From Mesostigma viride (taxonomy: Eukaryota; Streptophyta; Mesostigmatophyceae; Mesostigmatales; Mesostigmataceae): DNA of 48,405 nucleotides. The translations under genes and the position numbers were made by a program. The notes under the pieces were generated by a model. The model was not told the origin of the DNA and did not search any database. It saw nothing but the letters and a program-made list of their open reading frames with translations. Positions 10,106-21,473 of the stretch are shown piece after piece. Each line of letters starts with the position of its first letter. Position 1 is the first letter of the stretch. The stretch lies in NCBI GenBank assembly GCA_009746045.1, contig RPFO01000359.1:1609887-1658291 (forward strand). Reading direction: 5' to 3'.

Positions 10106-13100
10106 ATGCACGCGACCCCTGCTATGCGTCCCTCTCAAAATGGGGAGACTTCAGCCGCACCTGACTCGGCGACGCAGGTGGATTCGCAGCTAGATTGTGA
10201 TAAGGCCAAAAAGGCTTACGAGGACTGCTTCAACAGGTAAAATGCACGACCTCACTCTCCGCTATATGTCCCTGTCTCATAGGCTTTGTTCTAAAGCGTT
10301 GGCTTCGCTGCATGGCGCTTTTCCTCCCTACCCTCTCGCTCCATGGAAGTGCACGTCCCGGTTTCTTTCCTGCCTGGCTGCATACGCTGATGCGGCAAAT
10401 CTGTCCACCCTAGCTTGCCGTAACCCGCATATTGTACCACGCTACCTGCCCGGCTGCATGTGTGTCTGTTTGAAGCACGCCACATGGCCCCACCTGGGAC
10501 TGAACCTCCCCAGTTGCTGTACTGCCGCATGCATCGGTTTGTGCTGTCGCACGCATGCGTGCACGCACGAGTGCTTTGTGCTCTGTGTTTATTATTACTG
10601 CCAGTGCGCCCTGAATAAATCTCTCTCTGTGTGTCTCAGTTGGCAACAAACCTCTATCGACACGTGTAATTGACCGATTGCTAATGACCTCAGCTAATAA
10701 ACCTTTTTGAAAACCCACCTGGGGCTCCCCGATGGTTGTGCCTGCTTCACCCCACCCATTTCCAACCACCTGCAAGCACCACCAATAACCTTCAAAGCCA
10801 CATCTCTACCACCGCCCCCACTATAGACACCGACGCCGGCGCCACCACCAACACCAACACCAACTCCAACACCAACACCAACTCCAACACCAACTCCAAC
10901 ACTAACTCCAACACCAACTGCAACGCCATCGCCAACGCCAACACCAACACCAACACCAACACCAACCAACTCCAACACCAACACCAACGCCAACACCATC
11001 ACCAACACCAACACCAACACCAACACCAACACCAACACCAACACCAACACCAACACCAACACCAACACCAACACCAACACCAACACCAACACCAACACCA
11101 ACACCAACACCAACACCAACCCCAACGCCAACACCAACGCCATCACCATCACCAACACCAACACCAACACCAACACCATCACCAACACCAACACCAACGC
11201 CAACACCAACGCCAACACCAACACCAACACCAACACCAACACCAACACCAACACCAACACCAACACCAACACCAACACCAACACCAACACCAACACCAAC
11301 ACCAACACCAACACCAACACCAACACCAACACCAATACCATCCCATAAAAATCTTCTACCGCACAACGCAAAAAACTTCTAACCCGCATGCCAGGTGGTA
11401 CTCGGAAAAGTTTCTGCACGGGGACACCAACACGCCATGCGTGGCCGAGTGGACCATCTACCAGAAATGTGTACAGGCAAGTGGATGATGCTGTCGCTTG
11501 TAACGTATGGATATCCGGTCTTTTCTCGCATGTGCGTTGGCAAGTGGATCAGTTTGGGCACCTGAAATGTGTCCATGCAACGGTCATGCTGGCAAGATGG
11601 CAAGATGGCAAGATGGCAAGATGGCAAGATGGCGAGATGGCAAGATGGCAAGATGGCAAGATGGCAAGATGGCAAGATGGCAAGATGGCAAGATGGCAAG
11701 ATGGCAAGATGGCAAGATGGCAAGATGGCAAGATGGCAAGATGGCAAGATGGCAAGATGGCAAGATGGCAAGATGGCAAGATGGCAAGATGGCAAGATGG
11801 CAAGATGGCAAGATGGCAAGATGGCAAGATGGCAAGATGGCAAGATGGCAAGATGGCAAGATGGCAAGATGGCAAGATGGCAAGATGGCAAGATGGCAAG
11901 ATGGCAAGAGGTCATGCTGGCAAGATGGCAAGATGGCAAGATGGCAAGATGGCAAGATGGCAAGATGGCAAGATGGCAAGATGGCAAGATGGCAAGATGG
12001 CAAGATGGCAAGATGGCAAGATGGCAAGATGGCAAGATGGCAAGATGGCAAGATGGCAAGATGGCAAGATGGCAAGATGGCAAGATGGCAAGATGGCAAG
12101 ATGGCAAGACGGCAAGATGGCAAGATGGCAAGATGGCAAGATGGCAAGATGGCAAGATGGCAAGATGGCAAGATGGCAAGATGGCAAGATGGCAAGATGG
12201 CAAGATGGCAAGATGGCAAGATGGCAAGATGGCAAGATGGCAAGATGGCAAGATGGCAAGATGGCAAGATGGCAAGATGGCAAGATGGCAAGATGGCAAG
12301 ATGGCAAGATGGCAAGATGGCAAGATGGCAAGATGGCAAGATGGCAAGATGGCAAGATGGCAAGATGGCAAGATGGCAAGATGGCAAGATGGCAAGATGG
12401 CAAGATGGCAAGATGGCAAGATGGCAAGATGGCAAGATGGCAAGATGGCAAGACGGCAAGACGGCAAGACGGCAAGATGGCAAGATGGCAAGATGGCAAG
12501 ATGGCAAGATGGCAAGATGGCAAGATGGCCAGATGGCCAGATGGCGAGATGGCGAGATGGCGAGATGGCGAGATGGCGAGATGGCGAGATGGCGAGATGG
12601 CGAGATGGCAAGATGGCAAGATGGCAAGATGGCAAGATGGCAAGATGGCAAGATGGCAAGATGGCAAGATGGCAAGATGGCAAGATGGCAAGATGGCAAG
12701 AGGTCATGCTGGCAAGATGGCAAGATGGCAAGATGGCAAGATGGCAAGATGGCAAGATGGCAAGATGGCAAGATGGCAAGATGGCAAGATGGCAAGATGG
12801 CAAGATGGCAAGATGGCAAGATGGCAAGATGGCAAGATGGCAAGACGGCAAGACGGCAAGATGGCAAGATGGCAAGATGGCAAGATGGCAAGATGGCAAG
12901 ATGGCAAGATGGCAAGATGGCAAGATGGCTAGATGGCAAGATGGCAAGATGGCAAGATGGCAAGATGGCAAGATGGCAAGATGGCAAGAGGTCATGCTGG
13001 CAAGATGGCAAGATGGCAAGATGGCAAGATGGCAAGATGGCAAGATGGCAAGATGGCAAGATGGCAAGATGGCAAGATGGCAAGATGGCAAGATGGCAAG

Positions 13101-14638
13101 ATGGCAAGATGGCAAGATGGCAAGATGGCAAGATGGCAAGATGGCAAGATGGCAAGATGGCAAGATGGCAAGATGGCAAGATGGCAAGATGGCAAGATGG
13201 CAAGAGGTCATGCTGGCAAGATGGCAAGATGGCAAGATGGCAAGATGGCAAGATGGCAAGATGGCAAGATGGCAAGATGGCAAGATGGCAAGATGGCAAG
13301 ATGGCAAGATGGCAAGATGGCAAGACGGCAAGACGGCAAGATGGCAAGACGGCAAGATGGCAAGATGGCAAGATGGCAAGATGGCAAGATGGCAAGATGG
13401 CAAGATGGCAAGATGGCAAGATGGCAAGATGGCAAGATGGCAAGATGGCAAGATGGCAAGATGGCAAGATGGCAAGATGGCAAGATGGCAAGATGGCAAG
13501 ATGGCAAGAGGTCATGCTGGCAAGATGGCAAGATGGCAAGATGGCAAGATGGCAAGATGGCAAGATGGCAAGATGGCAAGATGGCAAGATGGCAAGATGG
13601 CAAGATGGCAAGATGGCAAGATGGCAAGATGGCAAGATGGCAAGATGGCAAGATGGCAAGATGGCAAGATGGCAAGATGGCAAGATGGCAAGATGGCAAG
13701 ATGGCAAGAGGTCATGCTGGCAAGATGGCAAGATGGCAAGATGGCAAGATGGCAAGATGGCAAGATGGCAAGATGGCAAGATGGCAAGATGGCAAGATGG
13801 CAAGATGGCAAGATGGCAAGATGGCAAGATGGCAAGATGGCAAGATGGCAAGATGGCAAGATGGCAAGATGGCAAGATGGCAAGATGGCAAGATGGCAAG
13901 ATGGCAAGATGGCAAGATGGCAAGATGACAAGATGGCAAGACGGCAGGACGGCAGGACGGCAGGACGGCAGGACGGCAGGACGGCAGGACGGCAGGACGG
14001 CAGGACGGCAGGACGGCAGGACGGCAGGACGGCAGGACGGCAGGACGGCAGGACGGCAGGAGGGCAGAAGGCAGGATGGCAAGATGGCAAGATGGCAAGA
14101 TGGCAAGGTGGCAAGGTGGCAAGGTGGCAAGGTGGCAAGGTGGCAAGGTGGCAAGGTGGCAAGGTGGCAAGGTGGCAAGGTGGCAAGGTGGCATGGTGGC
14201 ATGGTGGCATGGTGGCATGGTGGCATGGTGGCAAGATGGCAAGATGGCAAGATGGCAAGATGGCAAGATGGCAAGATGGCAAGATGGCAAGATGGCAAGA
14301 TGGCAAGATGGCAAGATGGCAAGATGGCAAGATGGCAAGATGGCAAGATGGCAAGCAGATAAATTGGCAACAGACGTATTTCCAGGCACGGGGCAAGGGG
14401 CCCCTTGTCTGTGGTTGGGTTGTTGCTAGTAAGGTATGCAACGGATGTTCCATCTAACTTATGATGGGGCGTTGCTTTTGTGAACTATGATCATGAAGCT
14501 AATATGCTATGCTACAATCGTGATGTACTACTATGTTAATCCCGATCCCCGCAACGACAGGCCCGGCTTGTTGCCAAGGAGCTGGATATATCTGCCATCG
14601 TCACGCAAGGGACCCCCCCTGATGCAGGTGGCAGTTGA
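10106..14638 (+). CDS. TRIAP1: TRIAP1/Mdm35 homologue (twin CX9C protein), three exons, complete
   Basis: Exons: 10106-10236, 11395-11476, 14561-14638. The product has 96 residues from the ATG at 10106, or 90 from the in-frame ATG at 10124; a TGA at 10088 closes the frame upstream. The core runs [20 protein letters not shown] then [18 protein letters not shown]. Cysteines 31/41 and 59/69 form two CX9C pairs. CFNRW, EKFL.GD, PC and YQ.CVQ are hallmarks of TRIAP1/Mdm35, which partners PRELI/Ups lipid-transfer proteins in the mitochondrial intermembrane space and is imported by the Mia40 route. Intron 1 (1158 bp, phase 2) is GT-AG. Intron 2 (3084 bp, phase 0) starts CAG|GCAAGT, a consensus GC donor. 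Both carry large minisatellites. The C-terminal exon ([14 protein letters not shown]...) is less conserved; its boundary rests on acceptor, frame and length. Confidence 0.93.
10841..11340. repeat. hexanucleotide minisatellite (CCAACA)n in TRIAP1 intron 1
   Basis: About 500 bp of caccaa units with sporadic g, t and tcc variants (ccaacgcca, ccatcacca, ccaactcca). It ends about 55 bp before the exon 2 acceptor. The minus strand reads GVGVGV or LVLVLV, which is repeat translation, not a gene. Confidence 0.97.
11477..11482 (+). promoter_or_regulatory. GC-type 5' splice site (CAG|GCAAGT)
   Basis: The donor after codon CAG of TRIAP1 exon 2 is GCAAGT, otherwise a perfect U1 match, as GC-AG introns usually need. 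No in-frame GT donor at the end of the conserved CVQ core gives a sensible protein. Confidence 0.8.
11583..14355. repeat. 8-bp minisatellite (GGCAAGAT)n inside TRIAP1 intron 2
   Basis: About 2.77 kb of an 8-bp unit. Because 8 is not a multiple of 3 and the unit lacks stops in all six frames, it produces open frames up to 962 codons (MARWQDGK or HLAILPSC). Variant units cluster: GGCGAGAT near 12540-12608, GGCAGGAC near 13945-14060, GGCAAGGT near 14101-14195, GGCATGGT near 14190-14235. An odd unit GTCATGCT starts at 11583 (array edge) and recurs at 11911, 12703, 12991, 13207, 13511 and 13711. All gaps are multiples of 8. Confidence 0.98.
14386..14433 (+). other. candidate 48-nt alternative exon of TRIAP1
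   Basis: Flanked by tatttccag|GCACGG and AGTAAG|gtatgc. It is 48 nt (16 codons), phase 0 on both sides, without a stop, and would insert [16 protein letters not shown] between CVQ and ARLVAKELD. The sites are good, but the peptide has no counterpart in TRIAP1 proteins I know, so it may be cryptic. Confidence 0.3.
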
Positions 14639-14639
14639 A

Positions 14640-14645
14640 AATAAA
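14640..14645 (+). terminator. AATAAA polyadenylation-like signal
   Basis: AATAAA begins two bases after the TRIAP1 stop codon. It is unusually close to the stop, so use as the real signal is uncertain. Confidence 0.3.
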
Positions 14646-14829
14646 GCAGCCGGTGGTTGAGTATGTTATGCGTTAGACATTGTTAACACTGGAGCAGTTA
14701 GCTCTTTAGTAGCTAACGTTAAGCATGGTAATGCTGGAGCGCAGTGAGCTATGGAGTAGCTAATGCTGAGCATGTCTGATGCTGGAGCAGCTAATGGTGG
14801 CTCTATGCCTCCTATTCAGTTGAAAAGCT
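14646..14829. repeat. short imperfect repeats downstream of TRIAP1
   Basis: Phrases like gctggagcagttagctctttagtagctaa and gctggagc...tatggagtagctaatgctgagcat recur two to three times between about 14685 and 14800. Confidence 0.5.
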
Positions 14830-15345
14830 ACAAGAGGGCAGCTACAAGAGGGCAGGCGGAAGAGGCAGGCGGTAGGCGCCCTAGCTGCAGGGTCGTACCT
14901 GGCAGCTCCATGCATGCGAGCTAAGAGCTGGTTCTTCAGCTCGATCGTCGGCAAGCGAGTCTGGGGTCTCCCCCGGCTGCTTGTCGAAGGGCCTGAGTAT
15001 GACGCGGCAGCGGCGACGGTCGTGGTAAGGGGTCTCGCAGCGCTTGTCCTCCAGCTCCTGGAGCTTGGTGGTGATGGCGGTAGTGGTAAAGGTGGCCTGG
15101 CTCTTGAGCAGGTCAGCCCAAGAGGCCCGACCAGTTGGGCGGCGATGGTGGCCATGCGCTCGGCATGCAAATCTCGGGGACATATGCGGCCAGGGCATCC
15201 ACCTAGCTTGGTGGCAACCGCCTCCAACTTCACGATGCCATGGCCAACTCCGCCCTCCTGGTTAAGGCAGGCGGTCAGAGTGGAAGTGGCCTCGGAAACC
15301 TTGGTGGTGGTGGGCTCGTGCAGGGCGGAAAACTGTCCTATCACT
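14830..15345 (-). pseudogene. LINE ORF1-like remnant
   Basis: On the minus strand LTACLNQEGGVGHGIVKLEAV, then (frame change) LLKSQATFTTTAITTKLQEL, then RVILRPFDKQPGETPDSL. A helical segment followed by a (K/R)VI(V/L)..F strand resembles the coiled-coil plus RRM order of L1-type ORF1 proteins, and parallels SKVIVKNFDMEE in the 25.9-kb copy. Frameshifts separate the parts. Plus-strand ORFs here are shadows. Confidence 0.4.
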
Positions 15346-15600
15346 AATTACTAATCTGGGGGCCCGCAGATGTCTAGAAAGAGAGTTGCTAGGAGGTTTT
15401 GTTAGCCACAACCCCCACGTCTGCGGGGAAGACGCGTGCATTACGTGACGACACATGGTAAGCACTGAGCCATCCCATTTCATTTCCGCAATTCGAGGAT
15501 TTATCAATGAGACACAGTGAGATTTATGCTCATGAACGCGACTGCGTCACGTGTTATAATTGATTTATTAGTGGATTGATTACTCAATCAATCAATTACT
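15346..15600. other. no gene; degenerate LINE 3'-end palindrome
   Basis: Contains gatttatgctcatgaacgcg then actgcgtcacgtg (15520-15553), a decayed version of the LINE-A terminal palindrome, followed by attgatt/aatcaatc repeats and ttaattaa. Confidence 0.45.
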
Positions 15601-16161
15601 ATTTAATTAATGAACGGGACGGTCCCGGCGCGAATATTTTGGAGCCGAAAAATTCGCGGGACCGGTCCGTGCGTGAAAAAGTGGTACACGGTGCAAAGCA
15701 CGGTGCGCGCACCCCTAGCAGAACTGCCCGTGGCGATGGCGTCCATGCGAAAATAAACCAATTTAGCCCACGGAATGCAGAAAAACTGCAAAAATCTTAA
15801 AGACCATCAGTTCTTGATATTGTTTCATAGCGGAATGTTCTGATTTGGCACGCCGCAAAGGTGAAAACCATTTGCGTTCAGTGCCGGTCCGCGGAAAACG
15901 CGGAAAAACGCGATCTGCAAATGAATCCAGGCCGGAATCGAACGAACTGGGGACCTCTCGCACCAATTTTGCTGACTATAGGACGGACGTCTCCGAATCC
16001 TAGGGCATCGCCAACTGACACCTACAGTCATCCGCAAAAGTTCTCCTTTCCGGGGAGTGATGCAAGCCTTTCGGATTTGGTACTAGATAAATCATTCGAG
16101 ATCTGTGTGTAGGAGTACTACACACGTGTCTGCACTCGAGACTTAAGTAAGTAAGTAAGTA
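15601..16161. repeat. dispersed repeat, partly shared with 34750-34930; possible pol III boxes
   Basis: The phrase ggtgcgcgcacccct, then c.tggcga.ggc, recurs at about 34818-34855. Minus strand 15943-15934 reads GTTCGATTCC, a good pol III B box, with a weak A-box-like TATAGTCAGC about 35 bp upstream. A tRNA-derived SINE is possible, but no full tRNA fold is evident. This piece seems to belong to an older locus split by the LTR element on its right. Confidence 0.35.
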
Positions 16162-16166
16162 CTTGC

Positions 16167-16962
16167 TTTTACATCCCGGCTGGCTGCCGGCTGCGAAAGA
16201 TCTACACCTGATTCATAATAGACCATTATGAACAGTGGTCGCTATATTAATCTACGCAATCCACACCATGACTAGTATGGACGATAACTAATCTAACATA
16301 ATTAACCTGGCGCAGTTGACCCTGGCCGGTTCAAGCCCGAGGTGTTGCAACCTCGTGGGAAGCTGGGCGAAATGCCTCCCGAGGTACATGTAGCATTTAC
16401 GACAGGAATTCAGGACCATTGAATTGAATTGAATTGAATTGTAACATAACTCCGTTGGGAGTATATGTAGCACATAGCCCTTGAGAGGGGGGGCTTGAGA
16501 GGAATTCAGGACCATGCATTTCCTAAACCCGCGGGCGTGACCCAGCCGGAAGGAGAAAGAGATTAACTCAATTCATTTCATTCATTCCGGGGGTGACAAT
16601 GGTGAACGTTCCCACACACTATTAACCTTGGCGGCTCACGGCGTTGCCAAGCAGTGCCAAGCAGCACTGCTTGGACGCATGGTAGCCAACCGAGATCTCT
16701 AGTAGGGCGCTACGGTTCACACGAATTGACCGTACGACCCAAAACGACTTATACTAGGTCCACGCACATTGACATGCTGCGCACCTACATATAAACCAAA
16801 GTACCGAAAGTACTACAAAACCGCTAAATAGCAAGTACAACGCCGCATGAACCGGCTGTACAAACAGTCCTAAATAGTCGAACACTAAGACTTCGCCTAT
16901 TTCACATTGTTGCGCCGAACTGTCCACTAAAGGAACCTAATTAAATAGGCTTGGACGCAACA
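16167..16962 (-). repeat. 3' LTR (left copy, 796 bp)
   Basis: Near-identical to the right copy but about 95 bp longer, because an 80-bp retroposon plus its 16-bp target duplication lies at 16420-16515. Confidence 0.92.
16404..16515 (-). mobile_element. short retroposon in the 3' LTR with 16-bp target duplication
   Basis: aggaattcaggaccat occurs at 16404-16419 and 16500-16515. Between them are 80 bp ending, on the minus strand, in ATATACTCCCAACGGAGTTA then a (AATTC)n-type tail. The body equals the LINE-B 3' end at 25021. It is absent from the right LTR, so it inserted after the LTR element did. Confidence 0.85.
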
Positions 16963-16985
16963 CTCCTCCCCCCTCTCTGGGGAGA
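16963..16985 (-). promoter_or_regulatory. polypurine tract of the LTR element
   Basis: On the minus strand CCAGAGAGGGGGGAGGAG directly abuts the 3' LTR start TGTTGCG, the expected place and composition for the plus-strand primer. Confidence 0.8.
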
Positions 16986-17411
16986 GGTCGGCTACCCCGC
17001 TAGCCCAACGACAACCACGCCCAGAACATGCTAGACTCCGTATACGCATGGTGCAACCCATGAGTGACCTATGGTCCCGATGGGGCAGGGACCAGCTTGC
17101 ACGACTAAGCTGGTCCATCGGGCAAGCCCAACTCAGATCCCGTCCATTGGCCGCGCGGCACGCAGAAGAAGGATGCATGCCCAAAGGACAGAAGCGAGGG
17201 GCCAAGACACAGGGCAGTGAGCCAAGGTCTCCACGATCACCACAAGTTTAGCCACGGACATACGTGAATCGTAACACATCCAAAGTGAGGATAGTCAATA
17301 CAGGCATCGACACGACCACCACTGTAACTGCACGAGGTGATACATCACACGCAGGTGGCTCAACCTCCAAATTCTCATCACAAGAGCCAATAAAGGCCAT
17401 GCTACAATAAA

Positions 17412-17492
17412 GTAGCCAAAAGTCGCCAAAGATCACCGAGTGTCGCCAAATGTCACCGAATGTCGCCAAATGTCACCAAATGTCACCAACTC
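17412..17492. repeat. short tandem repeat inside the LTR element
   Basis: Alternating tgtcgccaaa and tgtcaccgaa/tgtcaccaaa, about 10-bp units, seven or more copies. Confidence 0.8.
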
Positions 17493-18597
17493 AACAACGT
17501 CCCAAATAGAACAGTCTACCAATGGCAAGCAAGGTGCCAAAGGCTCCACCCGATAAGACAATGTGGTGAAGAACACAATGTAAACTGTCATGTGACCATG
17601 ACCAATCGCACGCCCGTACTATCGCCACACGCGGCAATAGGGAGGTCCACCCAGACCCCTGAGGGGGAACCTGGACAGGAGCCAAAGGTCGGTGGGAGGA
17701 GCTGGAAAGCCCCGCCACGTGGGGACCTAACGGCCCTGGTGCGACCCCTGAAGTACCACCCGCAACGGTCACAGTACCCACCGGTAACGTCGCGCTGGTG
17801 ACTGCCCCGCCCGGCCCTTAAGGCGCGACCTGATTGGGTCCTGCACTGGAATGTGTAGAAGCCCCAGGTCCCGCCGCCGCTTGGGGAGTCAACATCCGCT
17901 CCATCACCTTCTGGAGTACCGCTTCCATCGTGGTGGACAACCGCGCCTAAAAAAAAAAACTCTGCCTGTGCAACCATCTGTTTCTCCAAACCTAAACGCA
18001 ACGCCTGCAGCTGGGAGAAAACCCGCTACTCGACCTCCACCGCGGACTGCGAAGAGAGGTCGGACGCCTTGTTAATGCCGGAAACCATGTTGTCCAACAA
18101 ATGACTCGCCGATGCGTCCATCGACTCGCCGATGTGGCCACTGTGTCTCCTTGTCCTTGTCGCCCGTCGCCACTATACCTGAGGGGCATAGCGCGGGCTC
18201 CATGTACGGTGGCTTACCACCGTTGCACAAATATACGCTTGCGACGGAAGTCGCGTGTGATACTTCGCCCGACGGCCGCCCTAGCGCTGACTGCCGCCAC
18301 TGCGCCGACGTCGCGCAGATGTCGCAACTTGAGGCGCGATCATAGCTCGAACTGCGCGCACCGTATCCCGCGCTCTTGTCGCCGCCGTACGTAACCCTTA
18401 TGAAATCGGTGTCCCTCGCCACCTCGTATGACTACAAGGGGGACTCCGCGCCGAATGAACTAACGCCGAGGTCCAACCCCTCCTGAAGAGCGGGGTCCTG
18501 AAGAGCAGATAGCTCCTCCTTGCGGACATGCGGCTGGTATTGGTGTGGTGGGGAAGAGACAAGTGTGCATGACTGCGCACATCCATCGCACGAAAGA

Positions 18598-19090
18598 GAT
18601 GAGATACCTCCCCCCCCTAAGGGGGAGCCAAGCGTGTGCCTCGGCATGGAGGAACCCGCACCAAGTTCAAAGAAAAAAAAATTGAAAGATTCCTCTGACA
18701 CGCATACGCATCTTCCAATCCTTCATGCACACACCACGTACACCCCCATACACCTACTACATGACCTAGTTGACCTCAGGCACTGACGAACCAAGGACAA
18801 CCAACCACCAGTACAAACACAGATGCTCTGACCAACATGTGCATCCACTAGTATGACTACTAGTACAGACACAATATCTAGTTGCTACTAGAGCCACTAG
18901 TAATAACACTAGTAACCTCAGTGCTTTCTCACACTTACTCCTCCCCCCCCTAAGGGGGATGGGAGCCTCTCCCTTCAGTCCACTAACTGGGTAACACACA
19001 GATGCCTATCTCTGTGACTCCTCCCCCCCCTAAGGGGCTGTGAAGCCTCTTTCTTCTTCTCTCCTCCCCCCTCTATGGGAATCGGAGCGC
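18598..19090. repeat. repeated polypurine-like modules (ctcctccccccctaaggggg)
   Basis: Copies near 18605, 18938, 19018 and 19060 resemble the PPT-flanking sequence at 16963 (cctcccccctctctggggag). Each has a C-run, a short loop (taa, tct or tatg), then a G-run that can fold back. They are probably duplications of the region next to the 3' LTR. Confidence 0.6.
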
Positions 19091-19879
19091 CCTCGCGACG
19101 GAAAGCACCCGGAGGGGGGGGGGGGGGGAAAGGGAAAAAAAAAAATCCAAACAAACCAAACAGATAGAATATCAAGCCAAAATAGACGTGCCACAACTGC
19201 GGTACAAAGACATTGTACCAACAAGGGTACCCCCAGACTGGGGAGAGAGGGGTGTGAAGGTCAAGACAAGGCAGTGTCTACGAAACATGTGTCCGAATGG
19301 CAGTGAGAGTGGAGTGATCAGGTCCACAAGCAAGGCTGCCCCTACAAACACGTCGAGGAACTCCCCGGTACTGAGCTATCACGCGCCCCTGTCATCATGG
19401 TAGATGTGTCTAACTGGCGATGTACGATAAACCATTGCCTCGGTTACCAGCATGACCGCTAGTATTGAGTACAAAAAAAAATAGGTATGACTACCTGCAA
19501 CAGAAACGTGCCACACACCCACAACAATGAGTAGGAACACCCATTATCACCTGACATCAATCCCAGCAAACAGCAGGTATGACCAATAGCAACCCCGATT
19601 AACAGCAAGGATTACTACTTGCTAGCTCCTGGCACGGTGGCTGTGCAAGGGAGGGGGGATGGCAAGGGGCTGAATGCAACTGAGGGGTGGTGGTAAAACC
19701 CAATGCACCCCATGTGAAGAGTCCTAACTCCCCTTAGAACAGGGAAGAGAACAAGATGCTAATAGCGCCTTCAGACTGAAGGAGTACTGCTAACCCTATA
19801 GGATCCATAGATTGTTATGTCAAGCAACAAAAATCAACAACAATCCCAGGCCCTTCCTGCAGCTAAGTGCTCCATTGCC

Positions 19880-20115
19880 TAGAACCTGCAACTTAGAAGG
19901 TTGCACATTGTGGCGACGTAACCCTCCCTGACTGGAAGGAAAAAGTAAGAGGAGACAAGTGTGAATGACAGGAGGACTGAGAACCCTGTAGGATTCACAC
20001 GTGGGAACTGATGTCCATGAACGTCCACAACAGCATGCATTTCAGCAAAGTGAAAGCTGCAACTAGGAAGGTTGCAAAGCATATGCGGATAGAACCCTCA
20101 ATGACTGGAAGGAAA
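19880..20115. repeat. diverged direct repeat in the LTR element interior
   Basis: aacctgcaacttagaaggttgca...aaccctccctgactggaaggaaaaagtaag recurs about 165 bp later as aagctgcaactaggaaggttgca...aaccctcaatgactggaaggaaaagtaagg. Confidence 0.7.
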
Positions 20116-21284
20116 AGTAAGGTACCCGAGCTACAACAACCAAGCGCATCATCCTGAAACAACCACGTCGCATAGATACGTCAAAGGTAAGAAAAATTAA
20201 TTACCCTTGCCAAACAGGCCGACGCTTGAAGATGGACATGATGCACAAAGGAACAAGCCGGTGGAACGCCGGTGACAACCACTAAGAAAATAAAAGAGGT
20301 ATTTAAGTGCTGATGCACTTCACATGGACGGCCGTGAGGGCAATATACACAAGAACCAGAAGAAGCAAATTAAAGGGACAAAATACTCATGATGGCACCA
20401 GCTATGACTAACGGTTGCAACAACTGTCACTCTAACTAATCAATCCCAACAAAGAGACAGCAACAGCCATGAGGGTATCCCTAATTGCGATGTCTAGTAG
20501 CAAATAAGACCAACCTAGACGACACAGCTATTACTAGCTGCTGTCACAGCTGATACAAATATTGCTATAGAATATTGCAGCCACTAAAGACTACAAGGGA
20601 CGATGCTACTAAAGATAGCAATTGTCACTATAGCACCTATAAGGTGAGCACAGGCAGCCATCCTGGCCCCTGCAAAGGAGGTACATGGTACAGGCAGCTA
20701 ACGGCTACAACCACAGGGACACAGTGTCAACATACTGGCATGACATGCAGCATATGGAAATAACCAAACAACAAAAGAAAGAAGAAGGACAGGTGAGACC
20801 ACCCGTGACAGCGCAGCAGCTAGCCAGACTGGCTACTACCTGCCTGTCTCCAAGATACTGGCATGACTACCAGCACCTAAAGAAAATAAAACAACCCAAT
20901 GAAGTAAAAGAACAAGTGTGACCACCTGTAACAGTGCAGCAGCTAACCAAAGTAGCTACTACTGCGCGTCACCACTCGCGCATGCAACAGGTATGACTAC
21001 CTGTTGTCACAGCTACGTAGTGCATCCAACAATTGTTGCCCTCCCTGTACCCTCTACACTGATGACCCAGGTGAGAGAATGGTTGGGGCAGAAGGCAAAG
21101 GTGGTGGTGAAGGTCACAGAGTGGTACAAGTGGCTCCTAGTGACCCAGGAGTGCCGTGTGCATAAGAATTAACTCTTCTGCCTGAACAAGAGTGGCAAGA
21201 CCTGCCTCCCCCACCCGTACCCACGAAGGACCTGTTCAGCGTGCTCCGAAGATTAAGGAGCAAGCCACAGTGTACACTATTGCT

Positions 21285-21426
21285 GCTAGGGGGGTTACAG
21301 CCTATAAGGGCTGCCACTAAAAGAAACACTTGGGCTACAGCCTGGAAGGACTGCAACGCTAAATGGGCTACAGCCGGGAGAGGCTGCAACGCGAAAATGA
21401 GCTACAGCCGGGAATTAAGGGCTGAA

Positions 21427-21473
<47 letters not shown>

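Noticed and set aside
10694-11488. Frames of 154-250 codons over the CCAACA array
   Set aside because: Dipeptide repeats from a hexamer; the region is intron 1 of TRIAP1.
11507-14457. Open frames of 706-962 codons (MARWQDGK and HLAILPSC repeats)
   Set aside because: An 8-bp unit without stops is open in all frames on both strands; the stretch lies inside the TRIAP1 intron.
16320-16350. tRNA-like B box (GGTTCAAGCCC) in the LTR
   Set aside because: No A box at proper spacing and no cloverleaf; it is repeated only because the LTR is.
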